Part shown: piece after piece, positions 16,718 to 24,387 of the stretch
Layout: every line of letters begins with the position of its first letter
Position numbering within the stretch: the first letter of the stretch is position 1
NCBI GenBank assembly: GCA_048265065.1
Contig: JBLXCH010000001.1
Coordinates: 1-64,000 of the forward strand
Reading direction: 5' to 3'
Length of the DNA stretch: 64,000 nt
Origin: Motiliproteus sp048265065
GTDB lineage: Bacteria > Pseudomonadota > Gammaproteobacteria > Pseudomonadales > Balneatricaceae
Program-made: the position numbers and the translations under genes
The notes under the pieces: generated by a model
Told to the model about the DNA's origin: nothing
Databases searched by the model: none
What the model saw: only the letters and a program-made list of their open reading frames with translations

Positions 16718-18025
16718 TTACGCGATGGATGTAGCGTAGGCCTCAACACGGTTCCGCCCCCCTTTTTTCGCTTTATAAAGTGCCTCATCAGCTTTACGGA
16801 GTAATTCATCCATTTCGTCTGCGTGCTCAGGATAGTATGAGACACCAATACTCGAACCGATATTCAAAGTTATACCGTCAATAAACATCGGCTCACCTAA
16901 TCGCTGCAGAAGGCGTTTTAGTGCGCGTTCAAAGAGTTGATGCTCGCCGGAAAGCACCGCAACCACACAGAATTCATCACCGCCGAGACGACCAATGCTA
17001 TCGGTGTCACGGAAGTTTTGTGTTAACAGCTCGGATACTTTTACGAGCACTTTGTCGCCCATTTCGTGCCCGTATTCATCGTTAATCGGCTTGAATCGAT
17101 CAAGGTCGATGGCAACACAGGCAATAACCAGTTGGTTACGTTGCGCCAACTTTAGGTTTTCTTGGAAGCGCTCGTAAAAACTGCGGCGGTTTAATAAGCC
17201 CGTCAGGTGATCAGTCATGGCTAGACGATAAATTTCCTGCTCTGCAGCTTTGCGTAAACTAATATCTTGCCCCGAACTCAATGTACCAATGACTTCGTCG
17301 TGTTCGTTGACAGAAAGTGAATGGTTCCACAGGATAAAACGCGTGTCGCCAGTGGCGGTGAGTACTTCGCCCTCAATGCTGCTCGGCGGGCGCTCTTCCC
17401 TGTTGATGATTTGTTCGTTGAGTGATTTCTCTTGTCGTCGCCGATGCGATGGTACTGCAGTTTCAAACCAGTTAGCGCCGACTAAGTCTTCGGCATCTGA
17501 ATAATTAAGGATTTCACACCCACGGCGATTAATCTCAAGGATGGTGCCGTTTTGGTCGAGGGAGACAATCATCGCTTGTGAAATATCAAGATAGCGTTCG
17601 GCGTTATCCTTGGCTTCAAGGATTTTTGACTCCCAACGCTTTCGGTCGGTTAGGTCGTTAAAAATCCCAATGGCGATATCAGGGTTCTCAGGATGAAAAA
17701 GCCACGTCAGATGAACCGGAAATATAGTGCCTTGACGATTTTTGCACAGTAGCTCGCCTTGCCAATCTTTGCGATCGGCCATGTTCATGAAAAAAAGATG
17801 AAATTGATGCTGCAAGCGGAAACCCTGCCAGAAAATCTCAGCGGGTTGTCCCAGCAATGCTTCACTATCATAATTGAATAACGACGCTAAATTATCATTA
17901 GCGCCGATTAGTATGCCGTTCCCATCGACAACAGCCAGGCCAAACTCGGCGGAATCAAACAGCTCCAAGATGCTTTTTAGATCTTTTTCAGTCAGGCTTT
18001 CTGAAAGGGCCATCCAATTGTCCAT
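16718..18025 (-). CDS. PAS-PAS-GGDEF diguanylate cyclase
   Basis: This protein is predicted to make cyclic-di-GMP from two GTP. Two PAS domains are seen at about residues 15-130 (ELFDSAEFGLAVVDGNGILIG) and 140-260. The GGDEF domain at about 270-430 has the intact active site GRLGGDEF. An inhibitory I-site RDTD sits five residues ahead of GGDEF, so product inhibition is likely. There is no transmembrane helix or signal peptide, so it is cytosolic and its PAS domains sense an internal signal or bound cofactor. No EAL domain is present. The start has a weak ribosome-binding site; a second ATG four codons later is an alternative. It converges on the hypothetical gene with 14 bp between. Confidence 0.93.
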   Translation of the reverse strand: MDNWMALSESLTEKDLKSILELFDSAEFGLAVVDGNGILIGANDNLASLFNYDSEALLGQPAEIFWQGFRLQHQFHLFFMNMADRKDWQGELLCKNRQGTIFPVHLTWLFHPENPDIAIGIFNDLTDRKRWESKILEAKDNAERYLDISQAMIVSLDQNGTILEINRRGCEILNYSDAEDLVGANWFETAVPSHRRRQEKSLNEQIINREERPPSSIEGEVLTATGDTRFILWNHSLSVNEHDEVIGTLSSGQDISLRKAAEQEIYRLAMTDHLTGLLNRRSFYERFQENLKLAQRNQLVIACVAIDLDRFKPINDEYGHEMGDKVLVKVSELLTQNFRDTDSIGRLGGDEFCVVAVLSGEHQLFERALKRLLQRLGEPMFIDGITLNIGSSIGVSYYPEHADEMDELLRKADEALYKAKKGGRNRVEAYATSIA

Positions 18026-18133
18026 TGGGGGAGTAGGGAATCAGTAGTTTTACCTTAGATACTAAATGGATAGCAAGCTTGAGCAACCTTTTGGGGCGGT
18101 AGGGAGTCCCGTAGTTGGTTTTTTGCCTCTACA

Positions 18134-18610
18134 TTAGCCTCTGCCGAGAATGCGTTGCTTTTGTCGACCCCAATCACGATCTTTTTCTGTTGCTCGTTTA
18201 TCGTGTTCTTTTTTACCTTTTGCTAAGGCAATTTCGCACTTCACATTACTGCCTTTCCAGTAAAGCGAAAGAGCAACACAGGTGTAGCCTTTTTGCTCGC
18301 TAGCAGCGAATATTTTACCGAGCTCTCTGCGGTTGAGTAGCAGCTTTCGTGTGCGAGTTGGTTCTGCCACTACATGCGTAGAAGCCGTTTGTAATGGGCT
18401 GATATGTGCCCCAATAAGCCAGGCTTCGCCGTTTTTTAGGTGCACATAAGAATCAATCAATTGCCCTTTTCCCGCGCGTAAGCTTTTGACTTCCCAGCCC
18501 GTGAGTACTAATCCAGCCTCATAGGTTTCGTCGATGCTGTAATCGAAGCGAGCGCGCTTGTTGGTAACAATCGTGTTGGAGTTGTTTTTTGAAGTTTTCT
18601 TTTTGGCCAT
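18134..18610 (-). CDS. smpB: SsrA-binding protein SmpB
   Basis: SmpB binds tmRNA and brings it to stalled ribosomes for trans-translation. The beta-barrel core shows ITNKRA-like TNKRARFDYSIDETYEAGL and LTGWEVKSLRAGKGQL. The C-terminal tail is basic (RATEKDRDWGRQKQRILGRG), as needed to sit in the mRNA channel. I chose the ATG for MAKKKTSKN, giving 158 residues close to the E. coli 160; a frame starting seven codons earlier is less likely. The partner ssrA RNA gene, often adjacent, was not found in this window. Confidence 0.95.
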   Translation of the reverse strand: MAKKKTSKNNSNTIVTNKRARFDYSIDETYEAGLVLTGWEVKSLRAGKGQLIDSYVHLKNGEAWLIGAHISPLQTASTHVVAEPTRTRKLLLNRRELGKIFAASEQKGYTCVALSLYWKGSNVKCEIALAKGKKEHDKRATEKDRDWGRQKQRILGRG

Positions 18611-18742
18611 GGGCGGGATTATATAGAGCAAGATTAGTGAAAGCGAGATGAATAAAGGAGGTTGCTCAGCTGATATGTATCATCTTGCCTGTGAGGTGAC
18701 TTTAGTTACAATGGGCGACCATCTATCACGAGACACCACTTC

Positions 18743-20098
18743 ATGCAGGTATCGGCAGCCCCACAAAACCGTTGGGGTCGAAACTGGGTTTTTATATTAG
18801 CAGTCGCAGGTTCTACGATCGGCTTAGGGAATGTGTGGAAATTCCCTCATTTGGTTAGTGAGAACGGCGGCGGTGCATTCCTTATTGTTTATCTGCTGTG
18901 TGTTGTGCTGCTTGGCGCGCCAATGATGATGGCTGAGTTGGCTTTAGGTCGTGCGGCTCATGCTTCTCCAATTCAAGCGATTCGCTTTGCAGCACAGGAG
19001 AATGGTGCCTCGAAACACTGGGCCTTAATTGCAATCACTAGCCTATTGACGGGCTTTTTAGTGTTTGCTTTTTACAGCGTGGTGTCGAGCTGGGTGTTGG
19101 CGTACTTCTTTGCTTCGGCAGCCGGTGGCTTAGAAGAAGCAGGAAGCCAGTCATTGGAGGCTAGTTTTGCGGCCCTTCTTTATGACCCTTTGGCGCTGCT
19201 GATCTGGCACAGCGCTTTTGTGGTATTGGTCGCTGGTGTTTTGTTTAAAGGTGTTAGAGGACTGGATCATTCTATTCGGGTGTTAATGCCCGCGCTTCTC
19301 GTACTGATTGTTTTCTACCTGATCATTCTGAGCTTTTACGGCAACTGGCGTGCTGGTGTTGAGTATTTACGTGTTATCGACTTTTCCACTATTTCATTGT
19401 CCAGTGTAATAACTGCATTAAGTCATGCGTTTTTTACCTTGTCTTTAGGTCTGGGGGTGTTGTTGGCTTACGGACGTTACCTGCCAGACAAAACCGATAT
19501 CGGACAGTCGGTCATGCTGATTTTGCTCATTGATGCAGTGGTCGGCGTGGCGTTTGGTGTTTTAGTCTTCGGGTTTATCGAAGCTGATATGGTGAGTTCA
19601 TCTCGAGGGCCGGGTTTGCTGTTTGTTTCCCTCCCTTTTAGCTTTGATACAATAGGCGCAGGTAATTGGTTGGCAGCAGGTTTTTTCCTCATGGTAACTA
19701 TCGCTGTTTGGACCTCTACAGTGGCTTTGTTAGAGCCGTTGGTGCAAGCCACTGAAGATACAATGAATTGCTCGCGCCGAACCGCTGTCACACTAGTGAG
19801 TCTTATGGTGTGGGCTGTTGGGGTTTTCGCGCTGCTGTCTTTTAATGTGATGGAGTCTTGGCGTATTGCTGGGATGACCGTGTTTGATCTGCTGGATTTT
19901 GTGAGCGCTAAAATTCTATTGCCAGTGACGGCGTTGCTGTTAGTTGTGTTTGTTGGGTGGCAATTAAAGCCCGCGTTTTTGCAACAGGCATTAGCAACCA
20001 AGCCGTGGTTGTTTCATGTATGGCGCTGGTTGATTCGTTTTTTTGTTCCTGTACTACTGATGCTAATTGTTTCCAGTAGTCTTAATAGTCGTTTCTGA
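18743..20098 (+). CDS. neurotransmitter:sodium symporter (NSS/SNF) family transporter
   Basis: An inner-membrane secondary transporter that uses the sodium gradient to import a small amine or amino acid. The family signature lies at the N-terminus: NRWGRNWVFILAVAGSTIG followed by LGNVWKFPHLVSENGGGAF, the unwound first helix that binds sodium and substrate. About 11-12 hydrophobic helices span its 451 residues, the usual size for bacterial members such as LeuT and Tyt1. The substrate cannot be deduced from the sequence. It is followed 8 bp later by ratA. The ATG has no strong ribosome-binding site. Confidence 0.93.
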   Translation: MQVSAAPQNRWGRNWVFILAVAGSTIGLGNVWKFPHLVSENGGGAFLIVYLLCVVLLGAPMMMAELALGRAAHASPIQAIRFAAQENGASKHWALIAITSLLTGFLVFAFYSVVSSWVLAYFFASAAGGLEEAGSQSLEASFAALLYDPLALLIWHSAFVVLVAGVLFKGVRGLDHSIRVLMPALLVLIVFYLIILSFYGNWRAGVEYLRVIDFSTISLSSVITALSHAFFTLSLGLGVLLAYGRYLPDKTDIGQSVMLILLIDAVVGVAFGVLVFGFIEADMVSSSRGPGLLFVSLPFSFDTIGAGNWLAAGFFLMVTIAVWTSTVALLEPLVQATEDTMNCSRRTAVTLVSLMVWAVGVFALLSFNVMESWRIAGMTVFDLLDFVSAKILLPVTALLLVVFVGWQLKPAFLQQALATKPWLFHVWRWLIRFFVPVLLMLIVSSSLNSRF

Positions 20099-20106
20099 GT
20101 GTATTA

Positions 20107-20490
20107 ATGGCGAAGGTTAATAAAAGTGCGTTGGTTCTGCATAGTGCGGAACAAATGTATGCGTTAGTGAATGATGTGCGTAAATACCCTGATTTTTTGC
20201 CGTGGTGTAGTGGCTCTAATGTGATTGAAGAATCTGACTCTGAGCTGAAGGCGCGTCTCGACATTAGCAAAGCGGGTTTCAATTATAGTTTTACTACACA
20301 CAACCTAATGGATGCGCCAGAAAGAATTGATATCGCATTGTTGGAAGGGCCATTCAGAACATTCAAAGGCCATTGGACTTTTAAAAGGCTGAGTGACGAA
20401 GCCTGCAAAGTGACTTTTGATTTGGACTTTGACTTTACTGGCAGGCTGACTAATTTGGCAATGAGTAAAGTGTTTAACCATATTAATTGA
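20107..20490 (+). CDS. ratA: RatA/CoQ-binding START-like protein, C-terminally short
   Basis: A member of the RatA/PasT/Coq10 family (SRPBCC fold), implicated in ubiquinone function and, in E. coli, in inhibiting 70S association. The core is seen as HSAEQMYALVNDVRKYPDFLPWC and FTTHNLMDAPERIDI and GPFRTFKGHWTFK. The product is 127 residues, while family members are about 145. It stops at VFNHIN, where relatives continue through a long terminal helix, so about 18 residues are missing. The stop TGA overlaps an ATG of the following ratB (TGATG). The shortening could be a natural deletion or a sequencing error. Confidence 0.88.
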   Translation: MAKVNKSALVLHSAEQMYALVNDVRKYPDFLPWCSGSNVIEESDSELKARLDISKAGFNYSFTTHNLMDAPERIDIALLEGPFRTFKGHWTFKRLSDEACKVTFDLDFDFTGRLTNLAMSKVFNHIN

Positions 20491-20798
20491 TGGTTGTGCT
20501 TATGATTAATGTAGAAGTTGCCTATGCGCTGCCTGACGTGCAAAAAATTATCGCGTTAAAAGTGGAAGAAAACTCTACCGCTTATGATGCGGTTATTCGC
20601 TCGGGCATTGTTGAAACCTTTCCTGAGATTGACCCAGAGACAACACCGATGGGTATTTTTGGTAAAGCAATTCGAGATCCAAAATCCGAGGTTCTGAAAG
20701 AAGGGCTCAGAGTAGAAATTTACCGCCCTTTGATTATTGACCCCAAACAAGCACGAGCGAATCGAGCGGCTAAAAAGAAAGCGGAAAACGAAGGCTAA
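20490..20798 (+). CDS. ratB: RnfH/RatB family ubiquitin-fold protein
   Basis: A small beta-grasp protein conserved next to ratA, of uncertain biochemical role. Family features are VEVAYALPDVQ near the start, the middle segment AVIRSGIVETFPEID, and RVEIYRPLIIDPKQARANRA near the end. The ATG overlapping the ratA stop gives 102 residues and translational coupling. The alternative ATG four codons later (MINVEVAYALP, 98 residues) matches family starts better, and neither has a strong ribosome-binding site. The C-terminus is basic. It converges on bamE. Confidence 0.9.
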   Translation: MVVLMINVEVAYALPDVQKIIALKVEENSTAYDAVIRSGIVETFPEIDPETTPMGIFGKAIRDPKSEVLKEGLRVEIYRPLIIDPKQARANRAAKKKAENEG

Positions 20799-20823
20799 GT
20801 TTCGCTTTCTTTATGCGCTTTGT

Positions 20824-21186
20824 CTAAGATGTAGGGTTAGTGGCTGTATTTTCGTTTTCGGACGCAGCAGGTGATGGTCTAAAGTCGCCGCTGAATGATG
20901 AAAGTTTATCATCAGTAAAAAACAGTGAAATTCGCTCTTGGCTTCTTGCATCGCCGTTAACTTGCTTGGTTAGCAAGTAATCCCAGCGGTTTTGCGTGAA
21001 TGTATCGATGATAAGCGGTGTGCCCATAACAAATCGGACTTGCTCTTTTGTCATGCCTGGGCGAAGCTGGTCGACCATCTCCTGGGTAACAATATTGCCT
21101 TGATCAATGTCGATTTTGTGCACGCCAGGAAAGTAGCTGCAAGCTGTGCAGAACACTATTAAAATAATAAGGGTGAGCTTTTGCAT
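20824..21186 (-). CDS. bamE: outer membrane protein assembly factor BamE
   Basis: BamE (SmpA/OmlA) is an outer-membrane lipoprotein of the BAM complex that inserts beta-barrel proteins. I chose the ATG for MQKLTLIILIVFCTACS, a lipoprotein signal peptide with Cys at residue 16 as the lipidation site. The -3 residue of its lipobox is Cys instead of the usual Leu. The conserved core follows: IDIDQGNIVTQEMVDQLRPG, then MTKEQVRFVMGTPLI and NRWDYLL. The tail after about residue 100 is Ser/Asn/Thr-rich. It is transcribed divergently from fur, the arrangement known for omlA-fur in Pseudomonas. Confidence 0.94.
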   Translation of the reverse strand: MQKLTLIILIVFCTACSYFPGVHKIDIDQGNIVTQEMVDQLRPGMTKEQVRFVMGTPLIIDTFTQNRWDYLLTKQVNGDARSQERISLFFTDDKLSSFSGDFRPSPAASENENTATNPTS

Positions 21187-21220
21187 GAAAGAACGCCTTT
21201 CACTATGATCAGGAATTGCG

Positions 21221-21237
21221 GATAATACAGCATTATC
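21221..21237. promoter_or_regulatory. GATAAT-N5-ATTATC inverted repeat between bamE and fur
   Basis: A perfect 6-bp inverted repeat with a five-base centre, matching the hexamers of Fur-binding sites but with a longer gap than the usual one base. It lies about 30 bp ahead of the fur ATG and 35 bp ahead of bamE, in the shared promoter. It may be a Fur autoregulation site; alternatively the AT-rich arms may simply be divergent -10 elements. Confidence 0.4.
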
Positions 21238-21268
21238 TAACACTTTCTAAGGGTCTGGAGCCGTAATT

Positions 21269-21694
21269 ATGGCCGTTGAAAATCAAGAATTAAGAAAGGC
21301 TGGCCTCAAGGTCACATTGCCACGAGTAAAGATCTATCAGATCCTTGAAAAGGCAGGTGAAAATGATCACTGGAGTGCTGAAGATATCTACAAGATTCTC
21401 ATGGAAGCAGGAGAAGATGTGGGTTTGGCGACGGTGTATCGTGTACTTACTCAATTTGAGGCCGCTGGTTTAGTCGTTCGTCATCACTTTGAAGGCGGTC
21501 ATTCCGTGTTTGAATTAGCTGATGACGAAAAGCACGATCATCTAGTATGTGTAAAATGTGGTCGTGTTAAAGAGTTTAGTGATAGCGTATTGAACGAGCG
21601 TCAGAAAGAAATTGCTGACGAGCTAGGCTTTACTATCTCTGATCGTACGCTATATCTCTATGGTGTGTGTAAAGAAGGCTGCTTAGATACTTAA
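21269..21694 (+). CDS. fur: ferric uptake regulator Fur
   Basis: Fur is the iron-responsive dimeric repressor. The winged-helix DNA-binding domain covers about residues 1-85, with LKVTLPRVKIYQILE and DVGLATVYRVLTQFEAAG, and HHFEGGHSVFEL leads into the dimerisation/metal domain. Metal ligands are seen in DDEKHDHLVCVKCGRVKEF, where the CxxC binds structural zinc. The 141-residue length is standard. It shares its promoter region with bamE and ends at a strong terminator. Its likely targets in this window include the FecI-type sigma factor gene. Confidence 0.97.
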   Translation: MAVENQELRKAGLKVTLPRVKIYQILEKAGENDHWSAEDIYKILMEAGEDVGLATVYRVLTQFEAAGLVVRHHFEGGHSVFELADDEKHDHLVCVKCGRVKEFSDSVLNERQKEIADELGFTISDRTLYLYGVCKEGCLDT

Positions 21695-21724
21695 GGTATA
21701 CACGTTGAGTGGTTTGGAATAGAT

Positions 21725-21751
21725 AAAAAGCCGAGCAATGCTCGGCTTTTT
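21725..21751. terminator. bidirectional terminator between fur and recN
   Basis: AAAAAGCCGAGC and its complement form a 12-bp stem around an AAT loop, with a T-run on the plus strand and the matching A-run on the other side. It can serve fur on the plus strand and recN on the minus strand. Confidence 0.88.
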
Positions 21752-21801
21752 TGTGGCTATATTAGTTGCTGATTAATCGCTGGCAGCAGCTAATTAGGTG
21801 T

Positions 21802-23469
21802 TTAAGAGGCGTGTTGAATCCCTAACATTTCTTCAGCGTGATCAATGGATCGTTGTGTGATTTCAATGCCTCCCAGCATTCGGGCAACTTCATTGATTCT
21901 AGCAGGACGGTCTAATTTTATAATCTTGCTGAATGCTGACTCCTTGTTGCTGTGCTTTTGTACCTGTAAATGATGGTGCCCGCAGGAGGCAACTTGGGGT
22001 TGGTGAGTGACACAAAGGACTTGAGAATGCTGGCCAAGTTGGCGAAGCAGTTTGCCGACTACCTCTGCAATAGCGCCGCCAATGCCCACATCAACTTCAT
22101 CAAATGCAAGCGTAGGCATAGCGGATACCTGTGCAGTTGCTACCTGAATTGCCAAGCTAATACGCGATAGCTCACCGCCTGAGGCGACTTTTCCTAACGG
22201 CTTTGGCGGCTGGCCGGGGTTGGTGCTGATAAGTAGCTCTACTTGCTCAAGCCCTGTGGCAGATTCTTTTTGTGGTGATAAAGATACTTCAAAGCGACAG
22301 TCAGGCATGCCTAGAGTGTGGAGCTGTTGATTAACATTATCATTTAAGCGCTGAGCTGCAGTTTTGCGTGCGGATGATAAGGCAGTTGCGTGCTCAATAT
22401 AATGGGCTTTTAGGGCTTCAGTTTGTTCAGTTAAAGTTTCTATGTCTTCATCAGATTGATCTAGTAAAGCTAGCTGCTCTGCTAGCTTTCCATGAAGGTC
22501 AGTGAGTTCATCAGGTTGGCAAAGGTGTTTGCGGGCAATCTGGTAACAGCTGCTGAGCCTTTCCTCGACAAGTTGTAATTTGCTTGGGTCAATCTCAATA
22601 TTGCTGAGGTAGTGTTCCAGCTCTGATGAGGCTTCTTCCACTTGAATAAGTGCGCCGCGTAATAGCTCTTTTATTCCGTTCCATTGAGAGCTGTCGATGG
22701 TTAGGTGGTCGAGCTGTTGTATCGCTTGGCTCAGCTGTTGTTGGATACTATTGTCATCACTTTCTGTTGCTGCTTGGCGAACCCATTCGCCGGTTGTCAG
22801 TATCTCGCTGGCGCTTGCAAGTTGCTGTTGTTCTTCTTCAAGTTTGCTGAGTTCACCAGGCTGTAAGTTCAGTTGGTCCAGCTCGTCAACTTGGTATTTA
22901 AGGAGTTGAATTTGTGCGTGTTGCTCGGCGCTTTGTTCGCTTGATTGTTGCAAGGTTCGCGCAGAGGCCTGCCAGCATTTAAAGCCTTCTTTAACATTTG
23001 TTGCGAGGGATTGCTGGCCGCCGAATAGATCGAGCAGCGGTCCATGATTTTCTTTCTTCAGTAATGTCTGGTGCTCGTGTTGGCCATGAATATCGATCAG
23101 TAAGCTGCCAAGCTCGCGAAGCTGGTGTGCAGTGGCAGGCTGGCCGTTCAGATAAGCTCTTGAGCGTCCGGATTGTGTAATCACTCGCCTTAATAGGCAC
23201 TCTTCACAGGCTTCAAAGTCATTGTTTTCTAGCCATTGTTGCGCAGCAGGTAGATTTTCAATCGAGAATAATGCCGAGATGTCGGCTTTTTCAGTGCCGC
23301 TGCGAATCATGTCTGAATCAGCACGGTCGCCGAGCGTTAGGCCTAGAGCGTCGAGTAAAATGGATTTTCCCGCGCCGGTTTCTCCGCTAATAACGCTCAT
23401 GCCTTGATCGAGTTCTATATCTAACTGATCAATGAGCGTGAAATTTCGAATGCTCAATTGCATCAACAT
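21802..23469 (-). CDS. recN: DNA repair protein RecN
   Basis: RecN is an SMC-like ATPase that acts at double-strand breaks with RecA. The Walker A motif GETGAGKSILLDAL lies at about residue 30. A long coiled coil spans about residues 160-380. The ABC signature VASGGELSRISLAIQ and Walker B LAFDEVDVGIGG lie near residues 425-465, so both halves of the ATPase head are intact. The length of 555 residues matches the family. It lies between fur and grpE on the opposite strand from both. No SOS box was recognised with confidence upstream. Confidence 0.96.
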   Translation of the reverse strand: MLMQLSIRNFTLIDQLDIELDQGMSVISGETGAGKSILLDALGLTLGDRADSDMIRSGTEKADISALFSIENLPAAQQWLENNDFEACEECLLRRVITQSGRSRAYLNGQPATAHQLRELGSLLIDIHGQHEHQTLLKKENHGPLLDLFGGQQSLATNVKEGFKCWQASARTLQQSSEQSAEQHAQIQLLKYQVDELDQLNLQPGELSKLEEEQQQLASASEILTTGEWVRQAATESDDNSIQQQLSQAIQQLDHLTIDSSQWNGIKELLRGALIQVEEASSELEHYLSNIEIDPSKLQLVEERLSSCYQIARKHLCQPDELTDLHGKLAEQLALLDQSDEDIETLTEQTEALKAHYIEHATALSSARKTAAQRLNDNVNQQLHTLGMPDCRFEVSLSPQKESATGLEQVELLISTNPGQPPKPLGKVASGGELSRISLAIQVATAQVSAMPTLAFDEVDVGIGGAIAEVVGKLLRQLGQHSQVLCVTHQPQVASCGHHHLQVQKHSNKESAFSKIIKLDRPARINEVARMLGGIEITQRSIDHAEEMLGIQHAS

Positions 23470-23589
23470 AATAATGCCCTGCAGTTTTTATATGTTTATT
23501 TATACAGTAGTTTGTGTCGGCCAGACAAGCATAATTTTAACGAAAGCTTTTTTCTGCGCGTTCTTCCTATTTTCTACTAAAAAATAGGG

Positions 23590-23617
23590 TTGAATCCTAT
23601 CCGTATAGCCCCATATA
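23590..23617 (+). promoter_or_regulatory. sigma-32 (RpoH) heat-shock promoter upstream of grpE
   Basis: TTGAA, a 14-base spacer and CCCCATATA match the sigma-32 consensus (CTTGAA, 13-15 bases, CCCCATnT) in both boxes and in spacing. It lies about 50 bp before the grpE ATG, with a good GGAGG ribosome-binding site in between. It explains heat induction of grpE and probably of dnaK-dnaJ beyond it. Confidence 0.88.
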
Positions 23618-23666
23618 CAGCAGTCATTGGTAATAACTGTTTTGGTAAGGTAACCGGAGGTTAGCA

Positions 23667-24287
23667 ATGGCTGACAAAGAAGCTCCCAACGAGGTTGAAG
23701 TTGAACAGCAGGCTGAAGAGGCTGTTGTAGAGGGGCAGGCCGCTCCTGAAAGTGGCTCTGAAAACGATAGCGCAGATGATGTCGTGAGTCAGTTGCAAGC
23801 TCAGCTTGAAGCCGCAGAAGCGGCTGTGGCTGAAGCGAAAGATCAAGTGTTGCGAGCAAAGGCAGATGAGCAAAATGTCCGTCGCCGTGCTGAGCAAGAT
23901 GTTGAAAAAGCGCATAAGTTTGCTCTTGAGAAGTTTGTGAATGAGCTTCTACCTGTGTTGGACAGTCTTGAGCGTGCTGCGGATGCTTGTCCTGAAGGCG
24001 ATGACAGTGTGGATGCGTTGCGTCAAGGCGTGGAAATGACAGCGTCGATGTTTACTGCTGCGCTGAAGAAGTTCTCAGTTGAAGCAATTGACCCTCAGGG
24101 GGAACCATTTGATCCGCAGGTGCATCAGGCGATGTCGATGGTTGAAAACCCAGACGTTGAACCGAATACAGTTATTGCAGTGATGCAAAAAGGCTATTTG
24201 CTCAATGATCGCTTAGTTCGTCCTGCAATGGTCATGGTCTCAAAGGCCGCGCCAGCGCAAACAGCAAAAATTGATGAGCAGGCTTGA
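23667..24287 (+). CDS. grpE: nucleotide exchange factor GrpE
   Basis: GrpE releases ADP from DnaK and so drives the chaperone cycle. The N-terminal 55 residues are acidic and low in complexity. A long coiled-coil helix follows (residues about 55-105, QLQAQLEAAEAAVAEAKDQV), then the four-helix dimer region with NELLPVLDSLERA and a C-terminal beta domain with VHQAMSMVE and the family ending GYLLNDRLVRPAMVMVSK. The length of 206 residues is normal. It is the first gene behind the sigma-32 promoter, and dnaK begins 100 bp later. Confidence 0.96.
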   Translation: MADKEAPNEVEVEQQAEEAVVEGQAAPESGSENDSADDVVSQLQAQLEAAEAAVAEAKDQVLRAKADEQNVRRRAEQDVEKAHKFALEKFVNELLPVLDSLERAADACPEGDDSVDALRQGVEMTASMFTAALKKFSVEAIDPQGEPFDPQVHQAMSMVENPDVEPNTVIAVMQKGYLLNDRLVRPAMVMVSKAAPAQTAKIDEQA

Positions 24288-24387
24288 AAGCCAAAAAAGT
24301 ACACCAATATAGATTAATAAGCTTACAGAATTAACGGTTATTCGTAGTCTGTGAAAGATATCCCAAGAACAACTGGAGTTACAGAAA

